NCBI RefSeq assembly: GCF_002283555.1
Contig: NZ_MVOI01000003.1
Coordinates: forward strand, 1,042,798 to 1,106,797
Origin: Rubrivirga sp. SAORIC476
GTDB lineage: Bacteria; Bacteroidota; Rhodothermia; Rhodothermales; Rubricoccaceae
Direction of reading: 5' to 3'
Length of the DNA stretch: 64,000 nucleotides
The translations under genes and the position numbers were made by a program. Positions 43,175 to 51,229 of the stretch are shown here, piece after piece. The notes under the pieces were generated by a model. That model did no database searches. It was given only the letters and a program-made list of their open reading frames with translations, and was not told where the DNA came from. Every line of letters begins with the position of its first letter. The first letter of the stretch is position 1.

Positions 43175-43204
43175 TTCGACGAAGCGCCGCCCTCGTTCGA
43201 CGAA
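43175..43204 (-). promoter_or_regulatory. Paired TTCGTCGAA palindromes, site A
   Basis: Two perfect copies of the 9 bp palindrome TTCGWCGAA at 43175-43183 and 43196-43204 start 21 bp apart. They lie 84 bp upstream of the epimerase start, in the spacer shared with the GbsR-type gene. The same pair with identical spacing occurs at 55557 and 63321 ahead of other polysaccharide operons. The binding protein is unknown. Confidence 0.65.
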
Positions 43205-43278
43205 CCCGCAACTGGTCCCGACGAGTCCGGGTTTGCGCCGTGTGCCGCAGGCCGACCGGGCGCGACCTTGACGACTCC

Positions 43279-43307
43279 TTGACAATCACGGAAGCGCTTC
43301 CTATCAT
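43279..43307 (+). promoter_or_regulatory. Sigma70-like promoter of GbsR-type regulator
   Basis: TTGACA (43279-43284) and TATCAT (43302-43307) are separated by exactly 17 bp, a near-consensus sigma70 promoter, unlike other promoters in this window. The spacer contains a perfect 12 bp palindrome, GGAAGCGCTTCC (43290-43301). Confidence 0.6.
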
Positions 43308-43316
43308 CTCTCCGAA

Positions 43317-43336
43317 CGTTTGCAACGTTTCAAACG
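43317..43336 (+). promoter_or_regulatory. Inverted repeat CGTTTG-N8-CAAACG, probable operator
   Basis: Arms CGTTTG (43317-43322) and CAAACG (43331-43336) flank AACGTT. The site lies about 10-30 bp after the TATCAT box, covering the expected transcription start, so a protein bound here should block transcription. Autoregulation by the downstream GbsR-type protein is the simplest reading. Confidence 0.55.
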
Positions 43337-43364
43337 ATTAGCAGACGTCCTCCCCGTTCCTTCC

Positions 43365-43853
43365 ATGCCCACCCCCCTCACCCCCGCCCAGCACGACCTC
43401 GTCACCGAGTTCGGGTCGATCTACGAGCAGTACGGGTTCCAGCGCCTCAAGGGCCTCATCGTGGGGCTGCTGTTGGTCCAGCCGGAGCCCCTCTCGCTCG
43501 ACGACATGGCCGAGATGCTCGCCCGCAGCAAAGGCCCCATCTCGACGGCCGTCCGGGACCTCTCCTCGACGGGCCTCCTCCGCAAGGTGGACGGACCCAA
43601 CCGCCGACGCGACTACTACGCCGCCCACCCGGATCTCTTCCTGAACAACTTCAAGCACAACATGGCGATCGTCCGGAAAAACCGCCGGACCGCCGAGCAG
43701 TTCTTGGAGGAGATGGGTGGAGACGAGCAGCACGCCGAGGCCGTCCGCAACCTGGAGCAGATGCGGGCCTTCTACACGCTCATGGAGTCCTTCTACGAGG
43801 ACTTCGCCGAGCGCTGGGAGGCCGAGCCCGCACGCCTCGACGGCCGCGCCTAG
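43365..43853 (+). CDS. GbsR/MarR-type transcriptional regulator
   Basis: Cytosolic winged-helix DNA-binding protein of 162 residues. The helix-turn-helix covers about 40-75 (LSLDDMAEMLARSKGPISTAV, RDLSSTGLLRKV), followed by a wing (GPNRRRDYYA) and a helical dimerisation tail. The RSKGPIS segment is typical of GbsR-like members of the MarR superfamily, which in Bacillus control choline/glycine-betaine genes. The ATG at 43365 is used; an in-frame TTG at 43320 would lie inside the operator. It precedes the TonB-receptor island and is the likely regulator of that island and of itself. Confidence 0.88.
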   Translation: MPTPLTPAQHDLVTEFGSIYEQYGFQRLKGLIVGLLLVQPEPLSLDDMAEMLARSKGPISTAVRDLSSTGLLRKVDGPNRRRDYYAAHPDLFLNNFKHNMAIVRKNRRTAEQFLEEMGGDEQHAEAVRNLEQMRAFYTLMESFYEDFAERWEAEPARLDGRA

Positions 43854-43885
43854 CCCTGCCGGAGATCAGTCCGCTGGCGATGTGA

Positions 43886-43902
43886 GGGGACGCTCAGTCC
43901 CC
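43886..43902 (+). terminator. Short hairpin between regulator and receptor
   Basis: GGGGAC/GTCCCC with a 5-base loop lies 33 bp after the regulator stop and 7 bp before the receptor ATG. It is too short to be confident and could instead affect receptor translation. Confidence 0.3.
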
Positions 43903-43908
43903 GCCCTC

Positions 43909-46335
43909 ATGTACCGTTTGTTCGCGAGCCTCCTCCTCGCCATCGGCCTCGCCTCTGGCGTGCTTGCCCAGGACGCCCGCTTCGAAGGCCGCGTCACCAC
44001 CGACGGCGGCGCCCCCCTCGTCGGCGCCACCGTCCTCATCGACGGCAGCGTCTACGGCGACGCGACCGACGCCGACGGCCGCTACGCCTTCTCTGCCCCG
44101 GCTGGGACGTACACCCTGGGGGCGTCGTTCATCGGGTACCAGGCCGAGCGACGCGAGGTCACCGCCGCACGGGGCCAGACCGTCGTCGAGGACTTCGTCC
44201 TCGCAGAGGCCGCGGCCCAGGCGGGCGAGGTCATCGTGACGGGCGCGAGCCGGACCGCGGAGCGGCTGACCGACAGCCCCGCGACGGTCTCGGTCCTCTC
44301 CGGCGCCGACCTCCAGGCCTTCCCTGGCGTCTCGTACGAGCAGGCGCTCGCGACCGTCAAGGGCGTCGACTTCGTCCGCTCCGGCGTGACGGGCATCGGG
44401 ATCAACGCGCGCGGCTTCAACAGCGCGTTCAACACCAAGATGCTGCTCCTCACCGACGGGCGCCGCCAGATGCTGCCCGGCGCGGGCCTGCCCTTCGCGG
44501 CCATGAACCCGGTCATCAAGGAGGACATTGAGCGCGTCGAGGTCATCCTCGGGCCCAGTTCGGCGCTCTACGGCGCCAACGCGCACAACGGCATCGTCAA
44601 CGTGGTCACGCGCGACCCACGCAACAGCCAGGGCCTGACGGTGGTGGCGTCGGGCGGGGCCGGCGGCGCCGAGAGCTCGGTGTACTCCGCGAGGGGCCGC
44701 TACGCGCAGGCGTTCCTGGACAACCGCTTCGCGTTCAAGGCGACCGGCGAGTTCACCCGGGGCGAGGACTACGCGTTCGTCGACACGGTCTACACCAGCG
44801 TGCCCAGCCCGACGGCCGAGGAGCCCGACTTCGGCGTGGAGCACCTCCGCGGCACCGCCGAGCTGTTCGCCAGCCCGATGGCCGACACCGACGTGGTGCT
44901 CTCCTACGCGGGCAGCCAGAACAGCTACCTCGGGCCCACCAACCTGGGCCGCAACCAGGTCGAGGACTGGACGCTCCACCAACTCCAGCTGCGCGCCGTC
45001 CACCCGCGCGTGTTCGCCCAGGTCTACCAGACGTGGAGCAACTCGGGCGAGACGTACGCGCTCCAGAACTACGCCGCCTTCTCGCGCGCCGGGCTCTCGC
45101 CCGACGCTGCGTTCGCGGCGGCCCGCTTCATCGACAAGAGCCGCCGGACGAACGCCGAGATCCAGGGCAACGTGGAGGTCCAGGGCTTCCGCTTCATCGC
45201 GGGTGCCAACTACGAGCTGGAGACGGCCGTCTCGGAGGGTACCTACCTCTCCGACACCACGGGCGTCGGCGGCCTTGAGTTCGAGCAGTACGGCCTGAGC
45301 GCCCAGGCCGAGCGCGGCTTCGGGCCGGTCCGCGTCGTCGCCGCGGGGCGCTACGACTGGCAGACCAACTACGGCAGCCAGTTCTCGCCCAAGCTCGGCC
45401 TCGTGCTGACGCCCAACGCCGCCAGCAGCGTCCGCCTGACTTACGGGCAGGCCTACGTCGCGCCGACGGTGCTCCAGCAGGAGATCTACATCCCGTCCGG
45501 CGCGGTCGGCACCATCCCGATCGTGATCCGCGGCAACGGGCGTGGGTTCGACACCATCAACGCCGACGGGTCGCCGGGTGCCGGCGTCGCAGCACTGTCT
45601 CCGGAGGTCGTCCGCACCGTCGAGGCGGGCTACCGCGGGCTGTTCGGCCAGCGCCTGTTCGTTGACGTCAACGCGTACCGCTCCACCTCGGAGAACTTCA
45701 TCTCGCCCCTGACGACGGTGCCGGACCTGGTGACGGCCATCGGCGACCAGCCGCTGAGCGGGCCCGAGATCGTCCTCACCTACCAGAACTTCGGCGAGGT
45801 CACCAACTACGGCGCCGACCTCTCGGTGTCCTACGTCGTCTCCGACCAGATCACGGCGACGGCGGTCTACTCCACGTTCTCGGCCGACATCGACGAGGAC
45901 AGCTTCGACCTCAACGGCGACGGCACGGTCTCGCCGAACGAGATCTCGCTCAACACGCCGGGCCACAAGGGCGCGCTCACGCTCACCGCCCGCGACCTCG
46001 GGATGGCCGGCCTCACGGGCGCGCTCACGGTCCGCGGCGTCTCCGAGTACTCGTTCGTCTCGGGCCGGCACTTCGCCAGCACCGAGCAGGAGGGCCAGCG
46101 CGTGATCCTGACCACGCCGGGCGGCAACGTGCCGTTCAACTACAACTACGGCCCGCTGGGCGGCTTCGTCACGACGGACCTGAGCCTCGGCTACCAGTTC
46201 TCGGACGCGCTCTCGCTGGGCGCGTCGGTGACCAACCTGTTCGGCGTCGAGCAGCGCGAGTTCGTCGCCGCGGCCCCCACGCCGCGCTTCTTCACCCTGA
46301 CGCTCCGCACCGACGTGCCCGCGTTCGGACGCTAG
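43909..46335 (+). CDS. TonB-dependent outer-membrane receptor
   Basis: Outer-membrane transporter of 808 residues. Order: signal peptide (to about 20), carboxypeptidase-regulatory-like domain (about 22-100, FEGRVTTDGGAPLVGATVLI), plug domain (about 105-235, EVIVTGASRTAERLTDSPATV; IERVEVILGPSSALYGANAHNGIVNVVT, split at 215), then a 22-strand-type barrel ending FFTLTLRTDVPAFGR. No SusD-like lipoprotein follows, so this is not a SusCD glycan pair. It is more like a receptor for a small organic ligand or metal chelate. It heads an island of acyl-metabolism genes, suggesting a lipid, ester or carboxylate ligand (inference). A GC hairpin follows the stop. Confidence 0.93.
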   Translation: MYRLFASLLLAIGLASGVLAQDARFEGRVTTDGGAPLVGATVLIDGSVYGDATDADGRYAFSAPAGTYTLGASFIGYQAERREVTAARGQTVVEDFVLAEAAAQAGEVIVTGASRTAERLTDSPATVSVLSGADLQAFPGVSYEQALATVKGVDFVRSGVTGIGINARGFNSAFNTKMLLLTDGRRQMLPGAGLPFAAMNPVIKEDIERVEVILGPSSALYGANAHNGIVNVVTRDPRNSQGLTVVASGGAGGAESSVYSARGRYAQAFLDNRFAFKATGEFTRGEDYAFVDTVYTSVPSPTAEEPDFGVEHLRGTAELFASPMADTDVVLSYAGSQNSYLGPTNLGRNQVEDWTLHQLQLRAVHPRVFAQVYQTWSNSGETYALQNYAAFSRAGLSPDAAFAAARFIDKSRRTNAEIQGNVEVQGFRFIAGANYELETAVSEGTYLSDTTGVGGLEFEQYGLSAQAERGFGPVRVVAAGRYDWQTNYGSQFSPKLGLVLTPNAASSVRLTYGQAYVAPTVLQQEIYIPSGAVGTIPIVIRGNGRGFDTINADGSPGAGVAALSPEVVRTVEAGYRGLFGQRLFVDVNAYRSTSENFISPLTTVPDLVTAIGDQPLSGPEIVLTYQNFGEVTNYGADLSVSYVVSDQITATAVYSTFSADIDEDSFDLNGDGTVSPNEISLNTPGHKGALTLTARDLGMAGLTGALTVRGVSEYSFVSGRHFASTEQEGQRVILTTPGGNVPFNYNYGPLGGFVTTDLSLGYQFSDALSLGASVTNLFGVEQREFVAAAPTPRFFTLTLRTDVPAFGR

Positions 46336-46357
46336 TCCTCGGCGCTCTTCTTCCTCC

Positions 46358-46388
46358 CCGCGCCCGCCGGAGCCTCTGGCGGGCGCGG
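46358..46388 (+). terminator. Hairpin terminator after TonB receptor
   Basis: A perfect 11 bp stem (CCGCGCCCGCC/GGCGGGCGCGG) with a 9-base loop lies 22 bp after the receptor stop. Its loop and right arm include one half-site of the GCCTCTGGCG repeat. There is no U-tract, and it ends 14 bp before the next ATG. Confidence 0.5.
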
Positions 46389-46402
46389 TCTACGACTCCA
46401 TC

Positions 46403-47131
46403 ATGCTAGACAACAAAGTGGCCGTCATCACGGGCGGCGCGCAGGGCATCGGCCGCGCCACGTGCGAGCGGTTCGTCCGCGACGGCGCCTCCGTCGTCAT
46501 CGCCGACGTGGCCGACGAGGCAGGCGCCAAACTGGCCGAGGCCCTCGGCGACAAGGCCGTGTTCGTCCACACCGACGTGACCGACGCCGACAGCGCCTCT
46601 GGCGCGATGCAGGCCGCCATAGACCACTTCGGCGGCCTCGATATCGTGGTCAACAACGCGGGCATCACGCGCGACGCGACGCTCAAGAAGATGACCGGCG
46701 ACCAGTTCGACGCCGTCATCAACGTGAACCTGAAGGGCGTGTACCTGTGCACGCAGGCGGCCGTGCCGCACCTCGAAGCGCGCGGCGGGGGCGCGATCCT
46801 GAACGCCGCCAGCGTGGTCGCGCACAACGGCAACTTCGGCCAGACCAACTACGTGGCTACCAAGGCGGGCGTGATCGGGATGACGAAGACGTGGGCGCGC
46901 GAGCTGGGCCGCAAGGGCATCCGCGTCAACGCGGTCGCCCCGGGCTTCATCGCGACCGAGATGGTGCTGACGGTCCCGGAGAAGGTGCTCGACGGCCTGC
47001 GCGGCAAGACGCCGCTGGGCACGCTTGGCCAGCCCGACGACATCGCGGCGGCCTACGCCTTCCTCGCCTCCGACGACGCCGCCTTCATCACGGGCACCTG
47101 CCTCAACGTCGACGGCGGCCTCGTCCTCTAG
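46403..47131 (+). CDS. FabG-like 3-oxoacyl reductase (SDR)
   Basis: Classical SDR of 242 residues close to 3-oxoacyl-ACP/CoA reductases. It has ITGGAQGIGRATCERF, NNAGITRDATLKKM (typical of FabG/PhaB), NVNLKGVYLCTQA, the catalytic Ser in NAASVVAHNG, Tyr/Lys in TNYVATKAGV, and the C-terminal ITGTCLNVDGGLVL. It likely interconverts 3-oxoacyl and 3-hydroxyacyl thioesters with NAD(P)H. It follows the receptor by 67 bp and precedes the KASIII-like gene by 46 bp. An acetoacetyl-CoA reductase role is equally possible. Confidence 0.92.
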   Translation: MLDNKVAVITGGAQGIGRATCERFVRDGASVVIADVADEAGAKLAEALGDKAVFVHTDVTDADSASGAMQAAIDHFGGLDIVVNNAGITRDATLKKMTGDQFDAVINVNLKGVYLCTQAAVPHLEARGGGAILNAASVVAHNGNFGQTNYVATKAGVIGMTKTWARELGRKGIRVNAVAPGFIATEMVLTVPEKVLDGLRGKTPLGTLGQPDDIAAAYAFLASDDAAFITGTCLNVDGGLVL

Positions 47132-47177
47132 TCTCGCCTCGGGCGTCGTCCGGCGCCCGAAGCTCTCCCCTGTGCCC

Positions 47178-48200
47178 ATGCGCCGCGCCCAGATTCTCGG
47201 CACCGGCCTGTACGCCCCCGAGCGCGTCGTCCCGAACGCCTACTTCGACGAGATGTACGGCGAGGACGTGTCCTCCTTCTTGGTCGAGCGCCGCAACATC
47301 CGCGAGCGCCGCTACGCCGCCGATGACCAGGCGACGAGCGACTTGGTCGTGGAAGCGGCCCGCTCAGCCCTGGCCGCCTCTGGCGTCGAGGCGAGCGACC
47401 TCGACCTCGTCATCGTCGCGACCGACACGCCCGACTACCTCTCGCCGTCGACCGCGGCGATCGTGCAGCACAAGCTGGGTGCGATCGGCGCGGGCTCGTT
47501 CGACGTCAACACGGCATGCGCGGGCTTCGTGACGGCGCTCGACATCGCCAACAAGTACATCGCGAGCGACGACCCCGAGCGGCCGCAGTACCGCCGCGTG
47601 CTCGTCGCCGGGGCCTACCTCATGAGCCGGTTCATCGACTACCGGCACAAGAACACCGCGACGCTCTTCGCCGACGGCGCCGGGGCGGTCGTGCTCGGTC
47701 CGGCCTCTGGCGCCAGAGGCCGGGATGCGAGAGGCGTGCTGGCGAGCGACCTGGAGACGCGCGGCGAGTTCGCCGAGCACATGGGGATCTACGTCGGCGG
47801 GGCCGCGGCGCCGGCCTCGCTGGAGCGCGTCGAGGCGCAGGAGCACCTGCTCCAGTTCCGGGAGAAGTTCCCCCGCGAGTTCAACCGCGAGGCGTGGAGC
47901 GCCGTCGCCCGCCGACTGGCGGACCGCATCGGCGTGGCCGTCTCGGACGTGGACCACTGGGTGTTCACCCAGATCAACGTCGAGAGCATCGGCGAGGCGA
48001 TGGACGCGCTGGGGCAGCCGATGGAGAAGGCCGTGCTCGTCATGGACCGCTACGGCTACACCGGCAGCGCCTGCGTCCCGATGGCCCTCGCCGACGCCGA
48101 CGCCCAGGGTCGCTTCCGGCCCGGCGACCTGGTCGTCCTGATCGCCTCGGGCGGCGGCGCGGCCATCGCCGGCCTGGCGCTCCGCTGGGGCACCGACTAG
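47178..48200 (+). CDS. KASIII-like thiolase-fold protein with altered active site
   Basis: Member of the FabH/KASIII superfamily, 340 residues. The nucleophile Cys is present at about 114 (FDVNTACAGFVTALD). The other two catalytic positions differ from FabH: where PHQAN is expected the sequence is VFTQINVES (His replaced by Thr, about 264), and where GNTSA is expected it reads YGYTGSACVP (Asn replaced by Tyr, about 294). Decarboxylative condensation is therefore doubtful; acyl transfer or another thioester reaction is possible. It sits between the FabG-like and symporter genes. The codons around residue 178 contain a perfect 20 bp palindrome shared with other sites in this island. Confidence 0.82.
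   Translation: MRRAQILGTGLYAPERVVPNAYFDEMYGEDVSSFLVERRNIRERRYAADDQATSDLVVEAARSALAASGVEASDLDLVIVATDTPDYLSPSTAAIVQHKLGAIGAGSFDVNTACAGFVTALDIANKYIASDDPERPQYRRVLVAGAYLMSRFIDYRHKNTATLFADGAGAVVLGPASGARGRDARGVLASDLETRGEFAEHMGIYVGGAAAPASLERVEAQEHLLQFREKFPREFNREAWSAVARRLADRIGVAVSDVDHWVFTQINVESIGEAMDALGQPMEKAVLVMDRYGYTGSACVPMALADADAQGRFRPGDLVVLIASGGGAAIAGLALRWGTD
47702..47721. repeat. Family-2 palindrome, 20 bp, coding
   Basis: GGCCTCTGGCGCCAGAGGCC is a perfect 20 bp palindrome inside the KASIII-like gene, encoding Ala-Ser-Gly-Ala-Arg-Gly. Confidence 0.7.
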
Positions 48201-48217
48201 CCTCTGGCGCCAGAGGC
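48200..48217. repeat. Family-2 palindrome, 18 bp, intergenic
   Basis: GCCTCTGGCGCCAGAGGC begins at the last base of the KASIII-like stop codon. It could fold as a hairpin and end or protect the transcript. Confidence 0.65.
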
Positions 48218-48274
48218 CTCCTCTCGGCGCCTCGTTCCCATTCGTCTTCCCACCGCCGCCAGAGGCCTGCATCT

Positions 48275-49750
48275 ATGACCGACGTCGCCATCTCCTGGGC
48301 CTTCTTCCTGGGCTACCTCGCCCTCGTCGGCACGGCGGCGTTCGTCGGCATCCGGCGCGTGAAGAGCTTCACGTCGTTCTCGGTCGGCGACCGCAAGACG
48401 AGCCCGGTCTGGGTGGGGCTCGCGCTCGCGGCCAACCTGACCAGCGCGGCCACGTTCGTCATCAACCCGGGGCTGATCTACCTCTACGGCTTGTCCGGGA
48501 TGCTGGGCTACGCCGTCGCCACGCCCCTGGGCATCCTGCTCGGGCTGACGGTCCTGACGAAGGCGTTCCGCCGCGTGGGCGACCGCACGGCCGCGCTGAC
48601 GGTCCCGCAGTGGATCGCGGACCGCTACGGGAGCCGCTCGCTGCGGTTCTTCTTCGCGGGCCTCTCGCTCCTCCAGATCACGTTTCTCGTCCTGATCGTG
48701 GTCGGGCTGACGCTCGTGCTCTCGAACGTCCTGGCGCTGCCCACACTCGGCGCGATGGCGATCGTGATCGTGATCCCGCTGATCTACGTGATGCTGGGCG
48801 GCGCGAGCGCGCACACGCTGACCAACTCGGTCCAGGCGCTCATCATGATCGCCGTGGCGCTGATGCTGGTCGGCTCCGGCCTGGACCTGCTGCTCGGCGA
48901 GCCCGGACTGCTGGCGCGGCTGGCCGAGATCTCGCCCGTCCTGGCCGAGCCCGTCAACCCCGAGAGCCTTCTGTTCCGGAGCCCGTTCGAGGTGTTCGTG
49001 GCCAACTTCGTGATCGGCGTGGCCGTCATCACGCAGCCGCACGTGATGTCGAAGGCGCTCTACCTGCGCGACGAGCGCGACGTGAACGTCTACCTCGGCG
49101 TCGGCTTCGTGGCGCTGACGCTCTTCTTCTCCGTCCTCGCCATCGGCCTCTACGCCCGCGTCACGCTCACCGGCGACCTGCTCCCGCCCGACCAAGTGGT
49201 GCCGACCTACCTCGTCGAGCAATTCGGTCCCGTCGCCCGGTCGGTCGTCACGGTCGGCCTGGTCGCCGCCGGGTTCTCGACGCTGGAAGGGCTGCTCGTG
49301 GCGCTCTCCACCATCTTCGCCAACGACGTGTACTCGCCGCTGGCGCGGAGCCGCGGCGTGGCGCAGGAAACCATCGAGCGCAAGTCCATCGGGCTGAGCA
49401 AGCTCTTCCTGCTGGCGCTCGCGCCGGTCGTCGCGCTCCTCTCGTGGGGCCAGATCCAGAGCCCCGACCTGTCGGTCGCCATCCTGGCGCAGAACGGCGT
49501 CTACGGGCTGTTCGCGGCTACGTTCGTGCCCATCCTGTTCGGCGTCTTCGTGCCGCGCGTGACCACCTGGGGCGTCTCGGCCGCGGCCGTCGCCGCGCTC
49601 GTCGTCCACTTCGGGATGTACTACGGCGAGATCGGGCCGTACTGGAACAACCCGGCCGTGCCCGCCACCTTCGCGCTGCTGGCCGCGGGCGCCGTCGCCT
49701 CGCTCTCGCTGCTCGTCGCCCGCCGCCCGGCCGAGCCCGCCGCCGCATGA
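48275..49750 (+). CDS. Sodium:solute symporter (SSS family)
   Basis: Inner-membrane Na+-coupled importer of 491 residues with about 13 helices. It shows FSVGDRKTSPVWVGLALAANLTSAATFV, the family sodium-site region, with PQWIADRYGSRSLR, YVMLGGASAHTLTNSVQALIM and GLVAAGFSTLEGLLVALSTI. It is most like the acetate/pantothenate/carboxylate branch; the exact solute is not readable. The 3' end overlaps the acyl-CoA ligase start by 4 bp, so the imported compound is probably the substrate of that ligase, which suggests a carboxylate. Confidence 0.92.
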   Translation: MTDVAISWAFFLGYLALVGTAAFVGIRRVKSFTSFSVGDRKTSPVWVGLALAANLTSAATFVINPGLIYLYGLSGMLGYAVATPLGILLGLTVLTKAFRRVGDRTAALTVPQWIADRYGSRSLRFFFAGLSLLQITFLVLIVVGLTLVLSNVLALPTLGAMAIVIVIPLIYVMLGGASAHTLTNSVQALIMIAVALMLVGSGLDLLLGEPGLLARLAEISPVLAEPVNPESLLFRSPFEVFVANFVIGVAVITQPHVMSKALYLRDERDVNVYLGVGFVALTLFFSVLAIGLYARVTLTGDLLPPDQVVPTYLVEQFGPVARSVVTVGLVAAGFSTLEGLLVALSTIFANDVYSPLARSRGVAQETIERKSIGLSKLFLLALAPVVALLSWGQIQSPDLSVAILAQNGVYGLFAATFVPILFGVFVPRVTTWGVSAAAVAALVVHFGMYYGEIGPYWNNPAVPATFALLAAGAVASLSLLVARRPAEPAAA

Positions 49751-51228
49751 CCGACGCCATCCGCACCGACTGGCTCGCCCGACAGGCGCTCTACCACGGC
49801 GCCCGCCCTGCCGTGGTGTGGGAGCCGACGGGCGAGTCGCTCTCCTTCGCTGACCTCGACCGCCTCGGGAGCGCCCTCGCCCGAGCCCTCCAGGAGCGCT
49901 TCGGCGTCGACCCGGGCGACCGCGTGGCGATCCTCGCCGAGAACAGCCTGGAGCACGTGCTGCTCTTCGTGGCCTGCCAGAAGTCGGGCGCGATCCTGGT
50001 CCCGCTGAACTACCGCCTGACCGGCCCTGAGTTGGCCTACCTGGTGGAGGACAGCGACCCGACGGTCGTGTTCGTCGCCGACGCCTGCACGCTGGCCTCG
50101 GACGTTCAGCAGGTCCCGCTGGCCGACGTGCGGCCTCTGGCGGAGGGCGACGCGACGTTCGCGCCCCAGGCCCCGGTCACGCACGACAACCCGCTGATGC
50201 TGCTCTACACGAGCGGCACGACGGGCCGCCCCAAGGGCGCGATCTACACGCACGGGATGCTGGTGTGGAACGCCGTCAACTCCATCCACCGCCTGAGCCT
50301 GACGCCCGGCGACGTGTCGTTCAACGCGGCGCCGTTCTACCACACGGGCGGCTGGAACGTGCTCCTGACGCCGTTCTTCCTCGCGGGCGGCACCACCATC
50401 CTGCTCGACCGCTTCGACGCAGACGCACTGCTGCGCTTGTGTGACGCCAGAGGCATCACCATCCTGTGGGGCGTGCCGACGATGCTGCAGATGATGGCCG
50501 AGAGCCCGGCCTTCGAGGACGCCAGCCTGGCGAGCGTCCGCTACGCGATCGTGGGGGGCGAGCCGATGCCCGCACCGCTCACGCGCACCTGGCAGGCCAA
50601 GGGTGTGCCCGTCCGCCAGGGCTTCGGCATGACCGAGGTGGGCGTCAACTGCTTCTCGCTCCCCGAGGCCGACGCCGTCCGCAAGATGGGCTCGATCGGC
50701 TTCCCCAACCTGTTCGTCGACATCCGCATCCTGGACGCCGACGGACAGGAGGTGGCGACGGGCGAGACGGGCGAGCTCGTCTTCCGCGGGCCGGTCGTCA
50801 CGCCCGGCTACTGGCGCAACCCCGAGGCGACCGCGGCGGCCTTCACCCCCGACGGCTGGTTCCGCTCCGGCGACCTGGTCCGCCAGGACGACGAGGGCTA
50901 CGTGTACGTCGTCGGCCGCCTCAAGGAGATGTACATCTCGGGCGGCGAGAATGTCTACCCCGCCGAGGTGGAGGCCGTCCTGCGCGAGCACCCCGCGGTC
51001 ACCGAGGCCGCCGTGATCGGCGTGCCGGACGCCCGCTGGGGCGAGGCCGGCCTCGCCTTCGTCGTCGTGGGCGCGCCTCTGGCGCCAGAGGCCCTCCTCG
51101 CGTTCTGCCGCGAGCGACTCGCCGGGTACAAGGTGCCCCGCGCGGTCCGTTTCCTCGACGCGCTCCCCGTCGGCCACAGCGGGAAGATCCAGAAAACCGC
51201 CCTCACCGCTCTCGTCTCCGACTCCTGA
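49747..51228 (+). CDS. AMP-forming acyl-CoA ligase
   Basis: ANL-superfamily synthetase of 493 residues that activates a carboxylic acid with ATP and attaches CoA. Motifs in order: LLYTSGTTGRPKGAIYTH (ATP loop, about 157-174), FYHTGGWNVLL, the acyl-pocket region around WGVPTMLQMMAE, VRQGFGMTEVG, GWFRSGDLVRQDDEGYVYVVGRLKEM (split near 390) and SGGENVYPAEVE, and the C-terminal Lys region HSGKIQKTAL. It resembles medium/long-chain or aryl acyl-CoA ligases. It is coupled to the symporter by a 4 bp overlap, and the alpha/beta hydrolase begins 1 bp after its stop. Confidence 0.93.
   Translation: MTDAIRTDWLARQALYHGARPAVVWEPTGESLSFADLDRLGSALARALQERFGVDPGDRVAILAENSLEHVLLFVACQKSGAILVPLNYRLTGPELAYLVEDSDPTVVFVADACTLASDVQQVPLADVRPLAEGDATFAPQAPVTHDNPLMLLYTSGTTGRPKGAIYTHGMLVWNAVNSIHRLSLTPGDVSFNAAPFYHTGGWNVLLTPFFLAGGTTILLDRFDADALLRLCDARGITILWGVPTMLQMMAESPAFEDASLASVRYAIVGGEPMPAPLTRTWQAKGVPVRQGFGMTEVGVNCFSLPEADAVRKMGSIGFPNLFVDIRILDADGQEVATGETGELVFRGPVVTPGYWRNPEATAAAFTPDGWFRSGDLVRQDDEGYVYVVGRLKEMYISGGENVYPAEVEAVLREHPAVTEAAVIGVPDARWGEAGLAFVVVGAPLAPEALLAFCRERLAGYKVPRAVRFLDALPVGHSGKIQKTALTALVSDS
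51076..51091. repeat. Family-2 palindrome, 16 bp, coding
   Basis: CCTCTGGCGCCAGAGG inside the acyl-CoA ligase gene, encoding Pro-Leu-Ala-Pro-Glu in a different frame from the copy in the KASIII-like gene. Confidence 0.65.
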
Positions 51229-51229
51229 C

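Noticed and set aside
43175-43204. Repeated TTCGACGAA considered as a CRISPR fragment
   Set aside because: Only two short copies per site, 12 bp between them, no longer array and no cas genes. The layout matches an operator.
43320-43364. Earlier TTG start for the GbsR-type regulator
   Set aside because: It falls within the CGTTTG/CAAACG operator and near the predicted transcription start, leaving no leader; the ATG at 43365 fits the family N-terminus.
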